Source: Setophaga petechia
Lineage: Eukaryota > Chordata > Aves > Passeriformes > Parulidae
Length of the DNA stretch: 64,000 nucleotides
Assembly: GCA_024362935.1 (NCBI GenBank)
Contig: JANCRA010000066.1
Location: 1,417,501 to 1,481,500 of the forward strand
Reading direction: 5' to 3'
Shown here: positions 1 through 11,712 of the stretch, piece by piece
Layout of the letters: each line of letters starts with the position of its first letter
How positions within the stretch are numbered: the stretch's first letter is position 1
The notes under the pieces: generated by a model
What the model saw: the letters and a program-made list of their open reading frames with translations, nothing else
The model's database searches: none
Told to the model about the DNA's origin: nothing
Position numbers and translations under genes: made by a program

Positions 1-2402
1 TCAGTAGCCCTGGAGCTGAACTTTATTGGCACCTGCATTTGAATGCCAAAATCTGAAAAAATATAACTTTCTCTCACATCAGAAAAAACAATACATCATG
101 CTATTTCCCCATCTGCTTTTCTTGTCTGAACTTTATCTTGGAGTAAGAACTTTTACTTCAGGTAGTTTGTGCTGCTTTAGCACAGAATTCTTAATTTAAC
201 ATGTAATTTTCCTGGGTTTTCACTTGTGGGCTTTTTACTTTTAAACAAAACAAACTGGGAAATATTGTTGGGTTGCAAGGAATGCATAATGAAACTGTAA
301 CCCTCCTGGAAATGTGCTCTTGTGGTTGTACAATCAAGCAAAATTCAGCTGTGTGAGATTTGCTATCAACAGTGTGAGAAGTGCATTAATGAAACTCTTA
401 ATTCTCAAAAGTGTGGAGGTCATGTATAGTGCAAATGCTTCTGTATATTTGCAAAGTAATGATTCTGATACTCAGAAAGGAACATTGGCAAGAAATTCTT
501 GAATTTGAGGAAGGTTCTGCTACCTGGGGTGGAAAAGCAGCACTGAGAATTGAAATCTGTGACCACTGATGAAATGTTGATGCTTTAAGTTTTTTTAAAA
601 TAATTTAGGAATAGGTTGAAGAAAGTTATGCAGCACTTTCTTTGTTTAAAAGGACAATTCATTTTCTTTTCTACATTTTTTATTCTTACCTTCCATTCAT
701 TTTGAACTGAAAATATGAAGTCATGCTTTCACTTGCTCAACAGATCATCTGCATTTTAACTCCAATCATCTCCAATTTAAACTTGTGCTTTAAAACCAGT
801 AACCTACATTGATTCTATCCAGAGTATTTATAGGCTGAAATATCTGTTATATTGATATGAACTGAAGCAGAATGTCTTTATACCTGCTGCTAATATCTGT
901 AATTCTGTGTTAGCAGGGAAGAGAAGGCCAAAATCCCAGAGAGGAGTTAAGAAAGTCCCAAAGAGGAGTCAATCCTGCTCCTGTCAGGTTTTTGCCCAAA
1001 CCCTTGTGCTGTCTGGACAGTATTTTGCATTTCTGCATAAATCAAGTACCAAATTATGAAATATGTAAGTGGGAAAAGCCTTCTTTTGATCCATGGCAAA
1101 GGGGCTGGTACAGCCTGCAGGTTGTCTTCTCTAATATTGTCACTGGAGAGTGATGTTGCCTTTTAAACAAGAACCTTTGTTAAACTTGACACTAAAAAAA
1201 GGGTCAAATCTCCAAACAGAATAAAGAGATTCTAGCTGTCCAGCATGTAGAATTAGTAGAGTCTTATTTTGCAAGATAAAATAAATGGGATGCAGAGTGA
1301 TACATGTGTGGAACAGTCATCATTCAGTTAAAATTTAGTTTTTGCAGCCTAACAAGAGTAGTAGGGACAGGCATGGAGTTCAGCTGTGTGAAACAGCCTG
1401 TTTAAGGTAAATCACCTTTTACTTAAATGCCTGTAATTAGCATCCTCTGAGCAGCTCTGGGGGTGCCATTTATCACAGTACAACAGCAAATTGTAATGAA
1501 TAAAAACACCTGGCTATTCTACAGCAGCTTGCATGTGTTATGGAAAATGCAAATAAAGCAGCCAAGGTGAGCATTGTGGTGTTCTGGGTTTTGTTTGGGA
1601 TTTTTCTTTGGTTTGTTTGGTTGGAGTTTCTTTTTTCACCCTTTACCTCTCCCCACCCTTTCAAAATCAACATGTCTCTTACATTTGCAGAATGAATTCT
1701 TCTTGCCCAGATGATTTTTGTTTCAGAGGTAAAAATTCTCTCTCTCTAACTCTGATCTATGTCTCTTTTCTCTGCACTGCACTCTCCAGTGCCTGTATAG
1801 GTGATAATTAATCCTCCCTGTTCAAGCAGGCTCAGCCTAGAGCAAGTTTTTTACCATTCTGCTCCTGTTCTTTGAATTCTCCCTAAAGCAGTGTAACCCC
1901 CACTAAAACAGTGACCCCCCATTTCTGATCAAAATGAAAAAATATAAAAAATAATAAAAAGGTAGCTTCACATTGATTCCATTTCAAAAACTTGACCTAC
2001 AAAATAGCATAATTAGCCTTTTGGAATTATATTCTTATTTTTACTTTTTATTACAGCACAGAAAGAGTCACTATAACTGCTCAAAGCAGCACTTACTAGA
2101 GAGTATATAACCTTAAACACTTAATTGAAAAGTTCTATTTCCATTTACAGAAGATATTAGTGCAGTCAGTAACTTTTAAGGGGCTTGTTAATGGTTCACT
2201 CTTTTCATTCATCATCAAAATAAAGTCATTCTAGAAGATGTGCTTTATTAATTTAAGTGAAGAAATGCACTTATCCAGCTGTAACAGCCCACTTGCAAGT
2301 GATATTTGCTTCTTAGAGTAAATTTTTGATATTCAGTGGTTATAATGGTGTTACTAATGGAATAATAACTAGGTGAGTGTCACTAGCACACCTTGGGGAC
2401 AG
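1..2402. other. AT-rich unique intergenic or intronic sequence
   Basis: No gene, RNA or repeat family is recognised. The short open frames (62-72 codons) have no recognisable protein character and fit chance in AT-rich DNA. Confidence 0.6.
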
Positions 2403-2408
2403 GATGCT
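2403..2408. repeat. 6-bp target-site duplication, left copy
   Basis: GATGCT directly before the LTR. The same six bases follow the LTR at 2890-2895. A 6-bp TSD is typical of ERVK (class II) integration. Confidence 0.85.
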
Positions 2409-2889
2409 TGTCACTGTCATATTTTCTGGAAAAATCCCTCCACCAGGATTTCTTCTCCTGGGAAGCTGAGAAGCATCAGAGAAAAAATGAAAACAAGAAT
2501 TATCACTTTTGCTTCTCCTGTGTTTTGCTGCTTTGGAATGTGGTTTGGACCTTGTTCACCAGCTGGTCATTGTTGGATTGGTTTCATGTGAATTGTTCTG
2601 ACTTAATGAACAATCACAGTCAGGCTGTGTTGGGGCTCTGGAGAGAGTCAAGAGTTTGTCATTATTATCTTTTAGCCCTCTGTAAGTATCCTTTCTGTAT
2701 TTTTAGTATAGCATAATATTATATGATATAATAATAAATTATTATATGATATTATATATCATATAATAATTTATATATTATATAATAATATAAAATTTAT
2801 AATAATAAATTATATATTATTATATGATATAATAATAAATAAAGAACATGGAGTCAAATTCATCATTTCCTCCCCCAGAAAATCCCACA
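2409..2889 (+). mobile_element. Solo ERVK-type LTR, 481 bp
   Basis: The element starts TGTCACTGTCAT, ends CCCACA and is flanked by the perfect TSD GATGCT, so both ends are intact. No retroviral internal region is attached, so it is a solo LTR left by LTR-LTR recombination. It aligns along its length with the minus-strand element at 32603-33101, sharing the TTTTCTGGAAAAATCCCTCC block near the 5' end, the AACATGGAGT block near the 3' end, and the CTTTCTGTATTTTTAGTATA region. It resembles abundant passerine ERV LTRs, but the subfamily cannot be named without a repeat library. Positions about 2705-2845 are an A+T microsatellite grown inside the LTR. Confidence 0.85.
2705..2845. repeat. A+T microsatellite/palindromic tract inside the LTR
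   Basis: Almost pure A and T, with interleaved TATATGATATAATAATAAAT-type units that read as imperfect inverted repeats. The second copy of this LTR carries a TTCTA pentamer array at the same place instead. Confidence 0.75.
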
Positions 2890-2895
2890 GATGCT

Positions 2896-2993
2896 CATCC
2901 CCCAAGGTTTAGGGATTGTTCTCTTGGATGAGCCAGCTTGAGCAGGAGGTTGGACCAGATGGACCCACCATGGTCCCTCCAACCTGGTTCTGT
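2896..2993 (+). mobile_element. CR1 LINE, 3' end fragment
   Basis: GAGCAGGAGGTTGGACCAGA, then GGTCCCTCCAACC, then a GGTTCTGTGATTCTGTGA tail: the conserved end of the CR1 3' region. The LTR at 2409-2889 lies just upstream and its TSD abuts the fragment, so the LTR probably inserted into CR1-derived sequence. Confidence 0.75.
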
Positions 2994-3098
2994 GATTCTG
3001 TGAATTATTTTCATGTCTTGCTCAGAATGATTCTGTGAATTATTTTCATGCCTTGCTCAGAGTGATTCTGTGAATTATTTTCATGCCTTGCTCAGAGG
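2994..3098. repeat. 35-bp tandem repeat, 3 copies
   Basis: Units start at 2994, 3029 and 3064 with GATTCTGTGAATTATTTTCA and end in CTTGCTCAGA. They differ by about two bases. The first bases of each unit are the CR1 tail motif, so the array seems to have grown from the CR1 3' end. Confidence 0.85.
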
Positions 3099-3940
3099 AC
3101 CTGTACTTTGAAGGAAGTTTTGAGGATAGGAAGAAAATATTGCTGTTGCAACATAGGTTTGGATAAAAATGACTCTCCCTGCTGTTGGACAGCACTTTAT
3201 TGTTGAGGTTTAATTGCTCTGAAATGACCTCCTTAATAAATTGATTTAAGGTTATGCATGCCAAATTCTAACATCAAATGATGTATTTTTATAGAGTTTT
3301 GAAGTAGAGGGAGAGCCCCTCTAAGTTATTGTGATCTTTTACAACAAACAACAAATCCCAGACTATGAACACTTAAACCCGCTCATGGTTTAAACCTTCT
3401 CGTGGTTTATTAATTAATTGTTAATTAATTAATTTATTTTTAAAGTTGTACCTTGGTGTTTATTTTCATGACAATTACTTCACACACAGATCTCTCTGAA
3501 CAATGTTTGTTTCAATATGGAAATGAAAAACTTGGGGATGTTGTTTCAGTTTGCCTCAACTACACCCCTAAAATAAAATATGGGGAGACAGTTTCAAAAG
3601 CTTAGAATAACAAATAATAATAATAATTTTAAAAATTGAATAAGCTTCTCCCATTAAACTTTACTGAACTTGGTGGTGTGTAAGCAAAAGGGAAAGAAAT
3701 GAAGGCAGGCAGAATAAATATTTATATGTAAATGAGTTAAATAAGTTTTACAGCTAGGGATTGGAGGAAGCACAACTTGGATTACAAGTGCCAAAATGAT
3801 AGGTCATTATCACAGCATGGTGATAATGACAATTTAAAGTCATATTTTTGTAATGATGGCCATTTGTTCTCAGAATTCTGATAAAAAATGGCCCTGTTAA
3901 ATACTGTTGCTAATAATAAATAAGTGGTTATTCTGAGACT
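3099..3940. other. AT-rich unique sequence
   Basis: No gene seen. Holds a TTAATTAATT-rich stretch near 3410-3435 and a short AAT trinucleotide run near 3610-3627. Confidence 0.5.
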
Positions 3941-5051
3941 CATTTTCCTATAAGGCATTGATTTAAAGCTGCAGTTCAAAATTTGGACAAAACATATGAG
4001 TTGGTCTGTGAAATTATCCATATTTCTGTTCTTAGTAAGCTGTTTTCAAATGGTATAAATATGTTTAAGGAAAAATAGTAATAGAATATGATCCAAGAGA
4101 TAAGTAAATGTCAGCCTTTTTTTCTAGGTCCCTCTCAAAACAGGTATGGTGCTACTTTTTCATAGAAGTGTGTTTACCATCTTATTAATGATAAGTTAGA
4201 CTATTTTTTCAAATTTTTCTTCCTTAGGTAGGCAGTAGAGTGAAGTGTAGCCCCCAAAAAAGTGAAAGTACAAGAAATGGCTGCAGAGATTGTGTAAACC
4301 CTAAACTGTCATGCTAGTTGGTCATTATCTGCTGAGCAAAAATAACCAAATGCAAGATGGAAATTGTTTTACACTGTTCAATGTTGGCTAATACCCTTCT
4401 TAGTGTTAGTGGAACTTTAAGATTTATTTTCAAAATTATAAATCTAACAGACTTCGGTCCCATAACATTGCTTCTGAACAATAATTTAAATGAAATTTAA
4501 ATAAATTTCATTTTCCTATAAGGCATTGATTTAAAGCTGCAGTCCAAAATTTGGACAAAACATATGTGTTGGTCTGTGAAATTATCCATATTTCTGTTCT
4601 TAGTAAGCTGTTTTCAAATGGTATAAATATGTTTAAGGAAAAATAGTAATAGAATATGATCCAGGAGACAAGTAAATTTCAGCCTTTTTTTCTAGATCCC
4701 TCTCAAAACAGGTATGGTGCTACTTTTTCATAGAAGTGTGTTTACCATCTTATTAATGATAAGTTAGACTATTTTTTCAAATTTTTCTTCCTTAGGTAGG
4801 CAGTAGAGTGAAATGTAGCCCCAAAAAAGTGAAAGTACAAGAAATGGCTGCAGAAATTGTGTAAACCCTAAACTGTCATGCTAGTTGGTCATTATCTGCT
4901 GAGCAAAAATAACCAAATGCAAGATGGAAATTGTTTTACACTGTTCAGTGTTGGCTAATACCCTTCTTAGTGTTAGTGGAACTTTAAGATTTATTTTCAA
5001 AATTATAAGTCTAACAGACTTCAGTCCCATAACATTGCTTCTGAACAATAA
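3941..5051. repeat. Tandem duplication of a ~545-bp segment (period 568)
   Basis: Copy 1 is 3941-4484 and copy 2 is 4509-5051. Both begin CATTTTCCTATAAGGCATTG and end TTGCTTCTGAACAATAA. A ~24-bp linker of AAATTT-type words separates them. The copies differ at only a few scattered bases (for example AAGTGTAGC/AAATGTAGC), so the duplication is fairly recent. No open frame or known family is recognised in the unit. Confidence 0.95.
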
Positions 5052-5239
5052 AATACAATTTTGATAAATTATTGTCTACACTGAAATGCCCCTTCAAACT
5101 CAAGCCTTTTCCTTTCCCTCTCCCTACCAGATGAGCAAGCTCTTGGGTCCATATATTATTCATTACAATCAAATAAGACACAGTGGTGGCTCAGTAAACT
5201 TGCTTTTCATATAAGAATTGATTTTATTGAGTAATGCAC

Positions 5240-5530
5240 ACTGCAGACCCCATCTTCCAGCAGCCAGGGCTGAAATGAGCAATTCTCTCATTGTAATAAT
5301 GTGCCTCTGTCATCTCCTTATTATCAGCATGATAAAAGATGAAATATTCACAGATGCTGCCCTCCTAACCTGATCACAGTTTGATATTTGAGCTTTGGAA
5401 ATGAGTTTTATGGGCTTTAATATACTCCTTGGCGGAGTGACCCCTGAAATTAAACATTATTACAGAGCGGATATTTAAAAAGCTGGGGCCACAAATTACA
5501 TCAAAATGAAAATATTAGAGGAGTATTGTG
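5240..5530. promoter_or_regulatory. Candidate conserved non-coding element (hypothesis)
   Basis: A repeat-free, compositionally balanced block. It contains ATTGTAATAATG, TTATCAGCATGATAAAAGAT and CTTGGCGGAGTGACCCCTGA, and keeps CpG-containing words that are rare around it. It resembles vertebrate developmental enhancers in style only. No alignment was possible. Confidence 0.2.
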
Positions 5531-5796
5531 ACTCTACCTAGTGGGAACTCACCACTGCTGGGGTGGTGAATGCCATAAAGCTCAGCACGCTGGTGTCAAA
5601 AACATCAGAAAAAAATAATAACAGCTCAGGCACCTTGACTGCTGTTATTTTATACATAGGGCTAAACTGAATTACTGGGATGGGTTTTATCCTATAGGCT
5701 GCTTTTCCAGGAAGAAAAAGCAAATTGTTCTCTACTTGGGCTGCAGCACCCTTCACAGTTCTGTTAAAATGCACATTGCAAACACCAATAAAATAT

Positions 5797-5832
5797 CCTT
5801 AAGTGTAGTGAAACCAAAGACTACACTTAAGG
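5797..5832. repeat. Perfect 12-bp inverted repeat, 12-nt loop
   Basis: Arm CCTTAAGTGTAG at 5797-5808 and its exact reverse complement CTACACTTAAGG at 5821-5832. Nothing nearby suggests a terminator or RNA gene. Confidence 0.8.
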
Positions 5833-7904
5833 AGAGAATAACCCAGCATAACTAGGTGAAATATTTTCCATTTCCACTGTGTTGCTGTTTCTGTGGACAG
5901 GTTCCTGCCAAAGTCTGGGATGTGAAGAGCTAAGGAGGTTTCCCAGAGAATAAAACAGAGGAATGTATATATTAAAAATCTTTCAACCCAAATACTGCAT
6001 TGTTAAAGTTAGGAAATAGCAATTTTAAATCTCTGTACAGGTGAAAGAAGAACACATAATTTATTGATTTACATAAAACGTCAGTTCAAGGATAATAAAA
6101 AAAAGATGAATTAAAAGGAAGGGGATGAAATATTTGTGTACATTTGCTTCAGCTCTTTTAGAGATGCATAATCTAAAGAGAAACAATCTTACAGAACATT
6201 CTGTATTTATAACCATCAACTTCTGATTGCAGTGATCATCAGACAATCCTTGTAGGAAGAGAGGAGACTGAAATTCAAATCCTCCACAAACCATTCAGTG
6301 GGATGGTCCTCAGTGCACTTGGGAGAATGGGTGGTTATGGCTGAAATGTCTCTTTCTGTGACAGAAAGGAGAAGTTTTCTGTTGTAGTTTGGTGGAATTT
6401 TTGGTTTTTTGGTTTAAAATGAGGCATTTCATGACCACCTGAAGTTCTTGTTTGTTGCCTAAGTGCATGAACTGCATCCCTTTTTTTAAACTCATAACTA
6501 ATGACACCTTCAAGGCCATTATTTAATTTCTGTTTGCATCTTAGCTTTCTGATCTGGCTGTGTACTGAAATATTTTTAGCTTTCAGTCTATTTATAGTTT
6601 TGAGTTGTGAATTTGTTGTAGTTTGGACATCACCAAGTCAATGTGATTGTAATACCCTCTGCATTGATCTTGCTAAAGCTCTTGCTAAATTGAGCTCAGC
6701 AGGAGCATGTCCTGTGACCTCATAAATAGTGGAAATGATTGCAAATCAGAATTCATATATGTTCCTGTCTCAGTGGGTAACTCTATCCCCCACAAAGGAA
6801 TCAATCATCTCTTTCAAATTTCTGTTTGCCCTTTCACTCAGATATGTTTGAAGATAATCTGGAGAGGGAGATCTTGCAGAGTCTGACAGAACTGTTACTG
6901 GAAATCTAAAATAAATGCCCTGTGTCTAACAGTTCTACTTAGAGATGGATGTTTCAATCATTATCCTACTGTAAAGGACTTGGGGGATGGTGTGTTATAG
7001 TTCCCCACCTGGGATTGGCACTTCTGAGCAATTTTTTCCCCTAAAATATACTTTGATTTAATTATAAATAAGATTTCCTTTGTTATTCCTTATTATTCTG
7101 TAAAGAATTTGTGTTAATGACATTAAACATTTTATGAGAGAAGAAATACTTCACTTTATTTTGTGTTACAGGGTATAATTTCTATAGAAACAGAGCAAAA
7201 AGCACAGACTGCCTAGAAACTCTCACTCTGGAAGCTTTCTGTCTTGGGGGATACAGGTAATGTGGAGGGTAAGCACGTAAAACAAAAATCCCAGACAAAT
7301 TACTGCTAATGTAAATAGGAGAAGGGAATATAGGGTGAGGCCTTTTGGGAGTGGAAGAAATAGATATTTGACCTTGCCAATACCTTGAGAAAAGGAGATT
7401 TCTGTTCATCCCTGCTGTGCTGCTCTAGAACAACTCTGAATGAAGCATTTCTCCCTCTCTGCAAGGACAGGAGTGGTTCCTGTTGAAGTTTGCTGCATGT
7501 AAAATCCAGTTGTTGTGCTCAAATCTCTTCCAGAGCACTCACACTTTAGTTCTGGACAGCTCTACTGGCACAGGCTCTCCAGTATGCCAAGCTAGCAGTG
7601 CTGGAACAGGATCAAAAACCCTCTGGGAATACAAATTCTGTCATTAAAGGAGCACCAAAAGCTCCATATCTGTGATCTGTTAACAGTCAGTAGCTGTTGC
7701 ATTTTGTGTTTGTATATTTCTATTAAAATAGCACGTGCTTTCTAGCTGGAAGTGAACTCTGGATGTCAAATCCCTACTGAGAAATAGAAATGGTGTAATT
7801 GAATATAATCTGTATTTATTCCATTAAACACTAAAGCTGACCACAGGTGTTTTATTCAGTGCAAGATCTGTTAATGACTGAAATATCAAACAAGATCTCT
7901 GCTC

Positions 7905-8010
7905 CCTGAGAATGTGCAATTTGAGAAAACTGAGAATGTGCTACCTGAGAATGTGCAATTTGAGAAAACTGAGAATGTGCTGCCTGAGAATGTGCAATTT
8001 GAGAAAACTG
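7905..8010. repeat. 39-bp tandem repeat, ~2.7 copies
   Basis: Units start at 7905, 7944 and 7983 with CCTGAGAATGTGCAATTTGA. Each also contains the shorter internal echo GAGAATGTGC. The third copy is partial. Confidence 0.9.
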
Positions 8011-8247
8011 ATTGAAGCCTCTCTACCACAGATTCAGATTCCTGGCAATTTGCACTAGAGGGAGCCAGCCTTTAGGACAGGTTTTAATCAAACACAGCTC
8101 CCAGCTGGGTTCAGTGGAGTGGAAACTGCAACATGTATGTGCCCAGCTGCAGAAATGGAAACATTCAGGTGCACATTTCGTTCTGGTTCACAGCTTTTCT
8201 CCCAGGCCAGGCAGGCAAGCAGCTGTTTGAGCAGCCCAGAGTGCCCT

Positions 8248-8689
8248 TGTTAGCGTTCAAAAACACACAATCACGGGGTGATTCTATGTGGTGCTTTTTA
8301 TTAAGAGCTCTGGGAATTGGGGTATTGCAACCCAAATCTAATTCTGACCATACATTCGAGGTGAAGGTGTTTTATACTCTATCATTACATAACTTTCATG
8401 TTAATTATTGAACTTACATTGTTCTATTGTATACTTATAATTATATAATTATATAATGTATATATAATTATTATGTATAAATATATACATTATAATTATA
8501 TAATGTATATATAATTATTATACCGTATATTCTTACGGTATAATAATTATACTTAATTACTAAACAATCATCACATCTAACAATTATATCATTTATCATA
8601 CTGCTTACGCCGGTGCAGTGTTCTGAGAAAAGTACAGAGCCCAACATCTTAGAGTTCTATCTTTGACATTTTCCAGTGTTCCACTATCA
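8248..8689 (-). mobile_element. Solo LTR, 442 bp, with TATA box and polyA signal
   Basis: Read on the minus strand, the element runs TGATAGTGGAAC ... GCTAACA. It has a TATA box (TATAAAA, complement of 8370-8376) followed by AATAAA (complement of 8297-8302), in the order U3-R-U5 expected of an LTR. CCCT flanks it at 8244-8247 and 8690-8693, fitting a 4-bp TSD. An alternative 5' boundary at 8697 (TGTCAGGGTG on the minus strand) gives a 4-of-5 match instead. No internal retroviral sequence is present. U3 contains a long A+T palindromic tract (8430-8555). Confidence 0.75.
8511..8550. repeat. Perfect 17-bp-stem palindrome inside the LTR
   Basis: Arm ATAATTATTATACCGTA at 8511-8527, 6-nt loop TATTCT, exact reverse-complement arm at 8534-8550. 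Each arm keeps a single CpG inside an otherwise A+T tract. Confidence 0.9.
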
Positions 8690-8697
8690 CCCTGACA

Positions 8698-10610
8698 GCC
8701 CCTGGCTCCCACTGTGCTGTGAGCATCCATCAGGGTGAGGAGCCAGCTCCTTTCCTCCTGTGCAGAGCTGTACAATTGCACTGCTGCCCATCTTGGCAGG
8801 TAAAACTTGGCATTAATGATGCTCCCAAAATACATTGGCACAACTTCCAGTGATAGTAGAGCTTAATACTATAACTGAGCAAAACTGTAGTAGTTTTAAC
8901 TGTGTTACCTCTTTATACTGCCAGATCTGAGGATTTTTTAATCAGATTATCCCTCACTGCACTGAAACATCCAATACTTTCCTTTCATTCATCCTAACTG
9001 AATGGGGTAAAGATAACCAGCACCATGCCAAAAGCATCTTAAAGTGATTATAGATTCAACTGAAACATGTTGAGCTAGAGAAGTGTTAGGAACAGTAACA
9101 ACTGTCAAAATAAATATGTAGGTTCTTGGAACTGCTGCTTGTTTGGGTTTTTAAATAAGTAACTCTGTTTTCAGTGTAAAAAACTTCATTTAGTGCTGCA
9201 GAAATTCATAGTGCTGAGCTGGTTTTGGCAGCTTGTTAGCAGTGCTGATCTCTGGTAAACCCCAACTCAGTGTCCAAGAATTTTCAGTAGAGGAGAAACA
9301 CGAGGCAGCATGGAAAGGAAAATGTTGAAATCATATTTCTGTGTTCTATCAAAAAGAGTAGTAAAAAGGGCTTTACCAAGGAATTTTCCAATCCTGATTT
9401 AAGTAACTGAGACCACTCAAAAATCCACTTCATATTAAAGGTTTTTATGAGTGCTAGGGTGAAAGGCTAATGGCTTTGCTTTTCTGAAACGTGTCCATTC
9501 TTTTATCCATGCTTATGTCATTTTCTGTCCACTCATTTACTGGCATTCCATGGGACAGAAAGTTTCTGAAATAGTAGTGACCATTATGATGGAAATCCTC
9601 ACAATTTCTTCCATTTCCTGCACCAGTATTTGTGGACAATTTGTCCTGAGAGTTCAATTGATTTTTGAACTTTATTGTATCTGCATCTAGCTTTTTAAAA
9701 AAAGTTTTTAAAGTTATTTTTTAAGCCAGACTTTTGCAAAGTGGTTGTATGGTCTCATGGACTTTTTATCTGGTTTCTTTTCTGCTTTTTAAGTCAAACT
9801 AGCAAGATGCTTTTCCAGATTTTTGGTTAATTTGATTTGGAATACAGTTTTCTTCCTAAAAATGCTCTCAGAGGTTGTTGGACAATTCTATTCAGAAGAA
9901 TTCAATTTGTTTCAGTGCCAGCTGCAAGGTTATTTAAAAATAAAATAAGTGCTTAAAAACAAGTTATAGCCCCAATAATTTTATGTATTAAACAAATGCT
10001 GGGAATAGTTAAGGTACAGCAGCCTGAACTGTGCAGTAATGAATAATGTATATTGAAACAGTTCTGATTTTAAAGCAAGTAGATGAAATCCTAAATACAG
10101 GTTTTTAGACTGCAGTTATAAACATGGAAGGATGAGTTAAGTTGTTTGTTTGTTATCCTCTCAGTCCAGGACAAGAAGTGCTGCAAGAAAAGCCCAATTG
10201 AAGCTGACAGCTCAGAGGAGGTGATGGGAAATGGTTTAGAGGAGGCTCCTTTGGCCACACATTCTGTAGGAAAATGTGCAGACCTGGGGAGTTAACTGCA
10301 AAATATTTTGCCTCAAAACCATGTCTAATTTCATTTTTAAAACCCTTCCAGTGGAGGTGAAACTGTCTTGTATCTGTGCATGATTTAACCCCAGGAGGGC
10401 TCCATAATGGACATGGAAATAGATGAGTTGTGACAGACACTTCCTGCAGTGTGGCAGGGGCTGCTCACACGCGGGGATCCATCCCCATGCAGAGCCTCCT
10501 GCATTTCTCCTCTCACAGGATCCTTTGGTGCCAGAGATAAGATTGGATCATTACAATCTCCTTTTAATTTAGCAGTTCAAATGTAGGTTATTATCACTTG
10601 AGCTGTGTTT
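8698..10610. other. Unique sequence, no gene seen
   Basis: Non-repetitive apart from short T-rich runs. A 95-codon minus-strand frame at 10153-10440 has no recognisable domain or exon-like boundaries. Confidence 0.5.
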
Positions 10611-11105
10611 GCTAGATTTAACAGGGAAAGAAAGGTTTTAAGAATTACACTGTGTTCACTAGGCAGGTTAGATAAGCTGTGAGTCTATATTGTATTTTCT
10701 TAGTTGCCATCTTCAGACTGATTTTATGCTAGAATTTTGCTAGATTTAACAGAAAGATTTTAAGAATTACACTGTGTTCACTGGGCAGGTTAGATAAGCT
10801 GTGAGTCTATATTGTATTTTCTTAGTTGACATCTTCAGACTGATTTTATGCTGGAATTTTGCTAGATTTAACAGAAAGATTTTAAGAATTACACTGTGTT
10901 CACTGGGCAGGTTAGATAAGCTGTGAGTCTATATTGTATTTTCTTAGTTGACATCTTCAGACTGATTTTATGCTAGAATTTTGCTAGATTTAACAGAAAG
11001 ATTTTAAGAATTACACTGTGTTCACTAGGCAGGTTAGATAAGCTGTGAGTCTATATTGTATTTTCTTAGTTGCCATCTTCAGACTGATTTTATGCTGGAA
11101 TTTTT
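10611..11105. repeat. 122-bp tandem repeat, 4 copies
   Basis: Units start at 10611, 10739, 10861 and 10983 with GCTAGATTTAACAG and end with GATTTTATGCTRGAATTTT. Copy 1 is 6 bp longer (GGGAAAGAAAGG where the others have AAAG). Copies 2 and 3 share TTGACATC where copies 1 and 4 have TTGCCATC. Confidence 0.95.
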
Positions 11106-11264
11106 CCAAATTAGAGGTCATTTCTGCAGCTTTTTCTCAATTCTCTGACTCTGCTTGCTTCTTTCCTTCAGCTGTTTGTTATATTTCCCTCACTATTTTA
11201 TAAATATTATACACATGTTGGTATTCCTCTGGCATTTGATGATTTGGCATATGGAACAGAATAT

Positions 11265-11445
11265 GCTGAATAGCAAGAGACCCATCAGGAGCATCAAGTT
11301 CAACTCCTGGCCCTTCACAGAACACCACAAATTTCACATTATTTGTGCCTGGTGATGAGACACTTCCCTGGGTAACCTGTTCCAGTGCCCAAACACCTTT
11401 GGCTAAAAATTTTCTCCTGATACCCAGCCTAAACTTCTAAATCAC
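11265..11445 (-). mobile_element. Old CR1 LINE fragment, reverse orientation
   Basis: CATCAAGTTCAACTCCTGGC ... CACTTCCCTGGGTAACCTGT ... TCCAGTGCCC ... TCCTGATACCCAGCCTAAAC follows the order of the reverse-complemented CR1 3' region, with many substitutions. Its far end is included in the duplication at 11403-11712. Confidence 0.65.
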
Positions 11446-11712
11446 CTTCATGTTGGTAACATATAGGTTGGTCCTTTTTCATGTTGCTTTTTTCATCACG
11501 TTTCATTAAATAATTAGAAGGTTTTTTCCAGAATATTGACTAATTCTGGAATTTTGGTAAAATCTTCTCCTGATATCCAGCCTAAACTTCTCCTAAATCA
11601 CCTTCATGCTGGTCACATATAGGTTGGTCCTTTTTCATGCGGCTTTTCCCATCAAATTTTATTAAATAATTAGAAGTTATTTCCCAGAATATTTACTAAT
11701 TCTGGAATTTAG
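11403..11712. repeat. 153-bp tandem duplication (2 copies) overlapping the CR1 fragment
   Basis: TTCTCCTGATAYCCAGCCTA recurs at about 11412 and 11565. The shared unit continues through CATATAGGTTGGTCC and CTAATTCTGGAATTT. Copies 11403-11557 and 11558-11712 differ by small indels. Confidence 0.85.

Larger units (their letters stand above)
5052..7904. other. Unique sequence, no gene seen
   Basis: Complex, non-repetitive sequence. It includes the candidate conserved element at 5240-5530 and the hairpin at 5797-5832, listed separately. All open frames are under 80 codons and unconvincing. Confidence 0.5.

Noticed and set aside
5797..5832. Transcription terminator or microRNA precursor
   Set aside because: A 12-bp stem with a 12-nt loop is too short for a microRNA precursor, has no T-run, and no gene is nearby.
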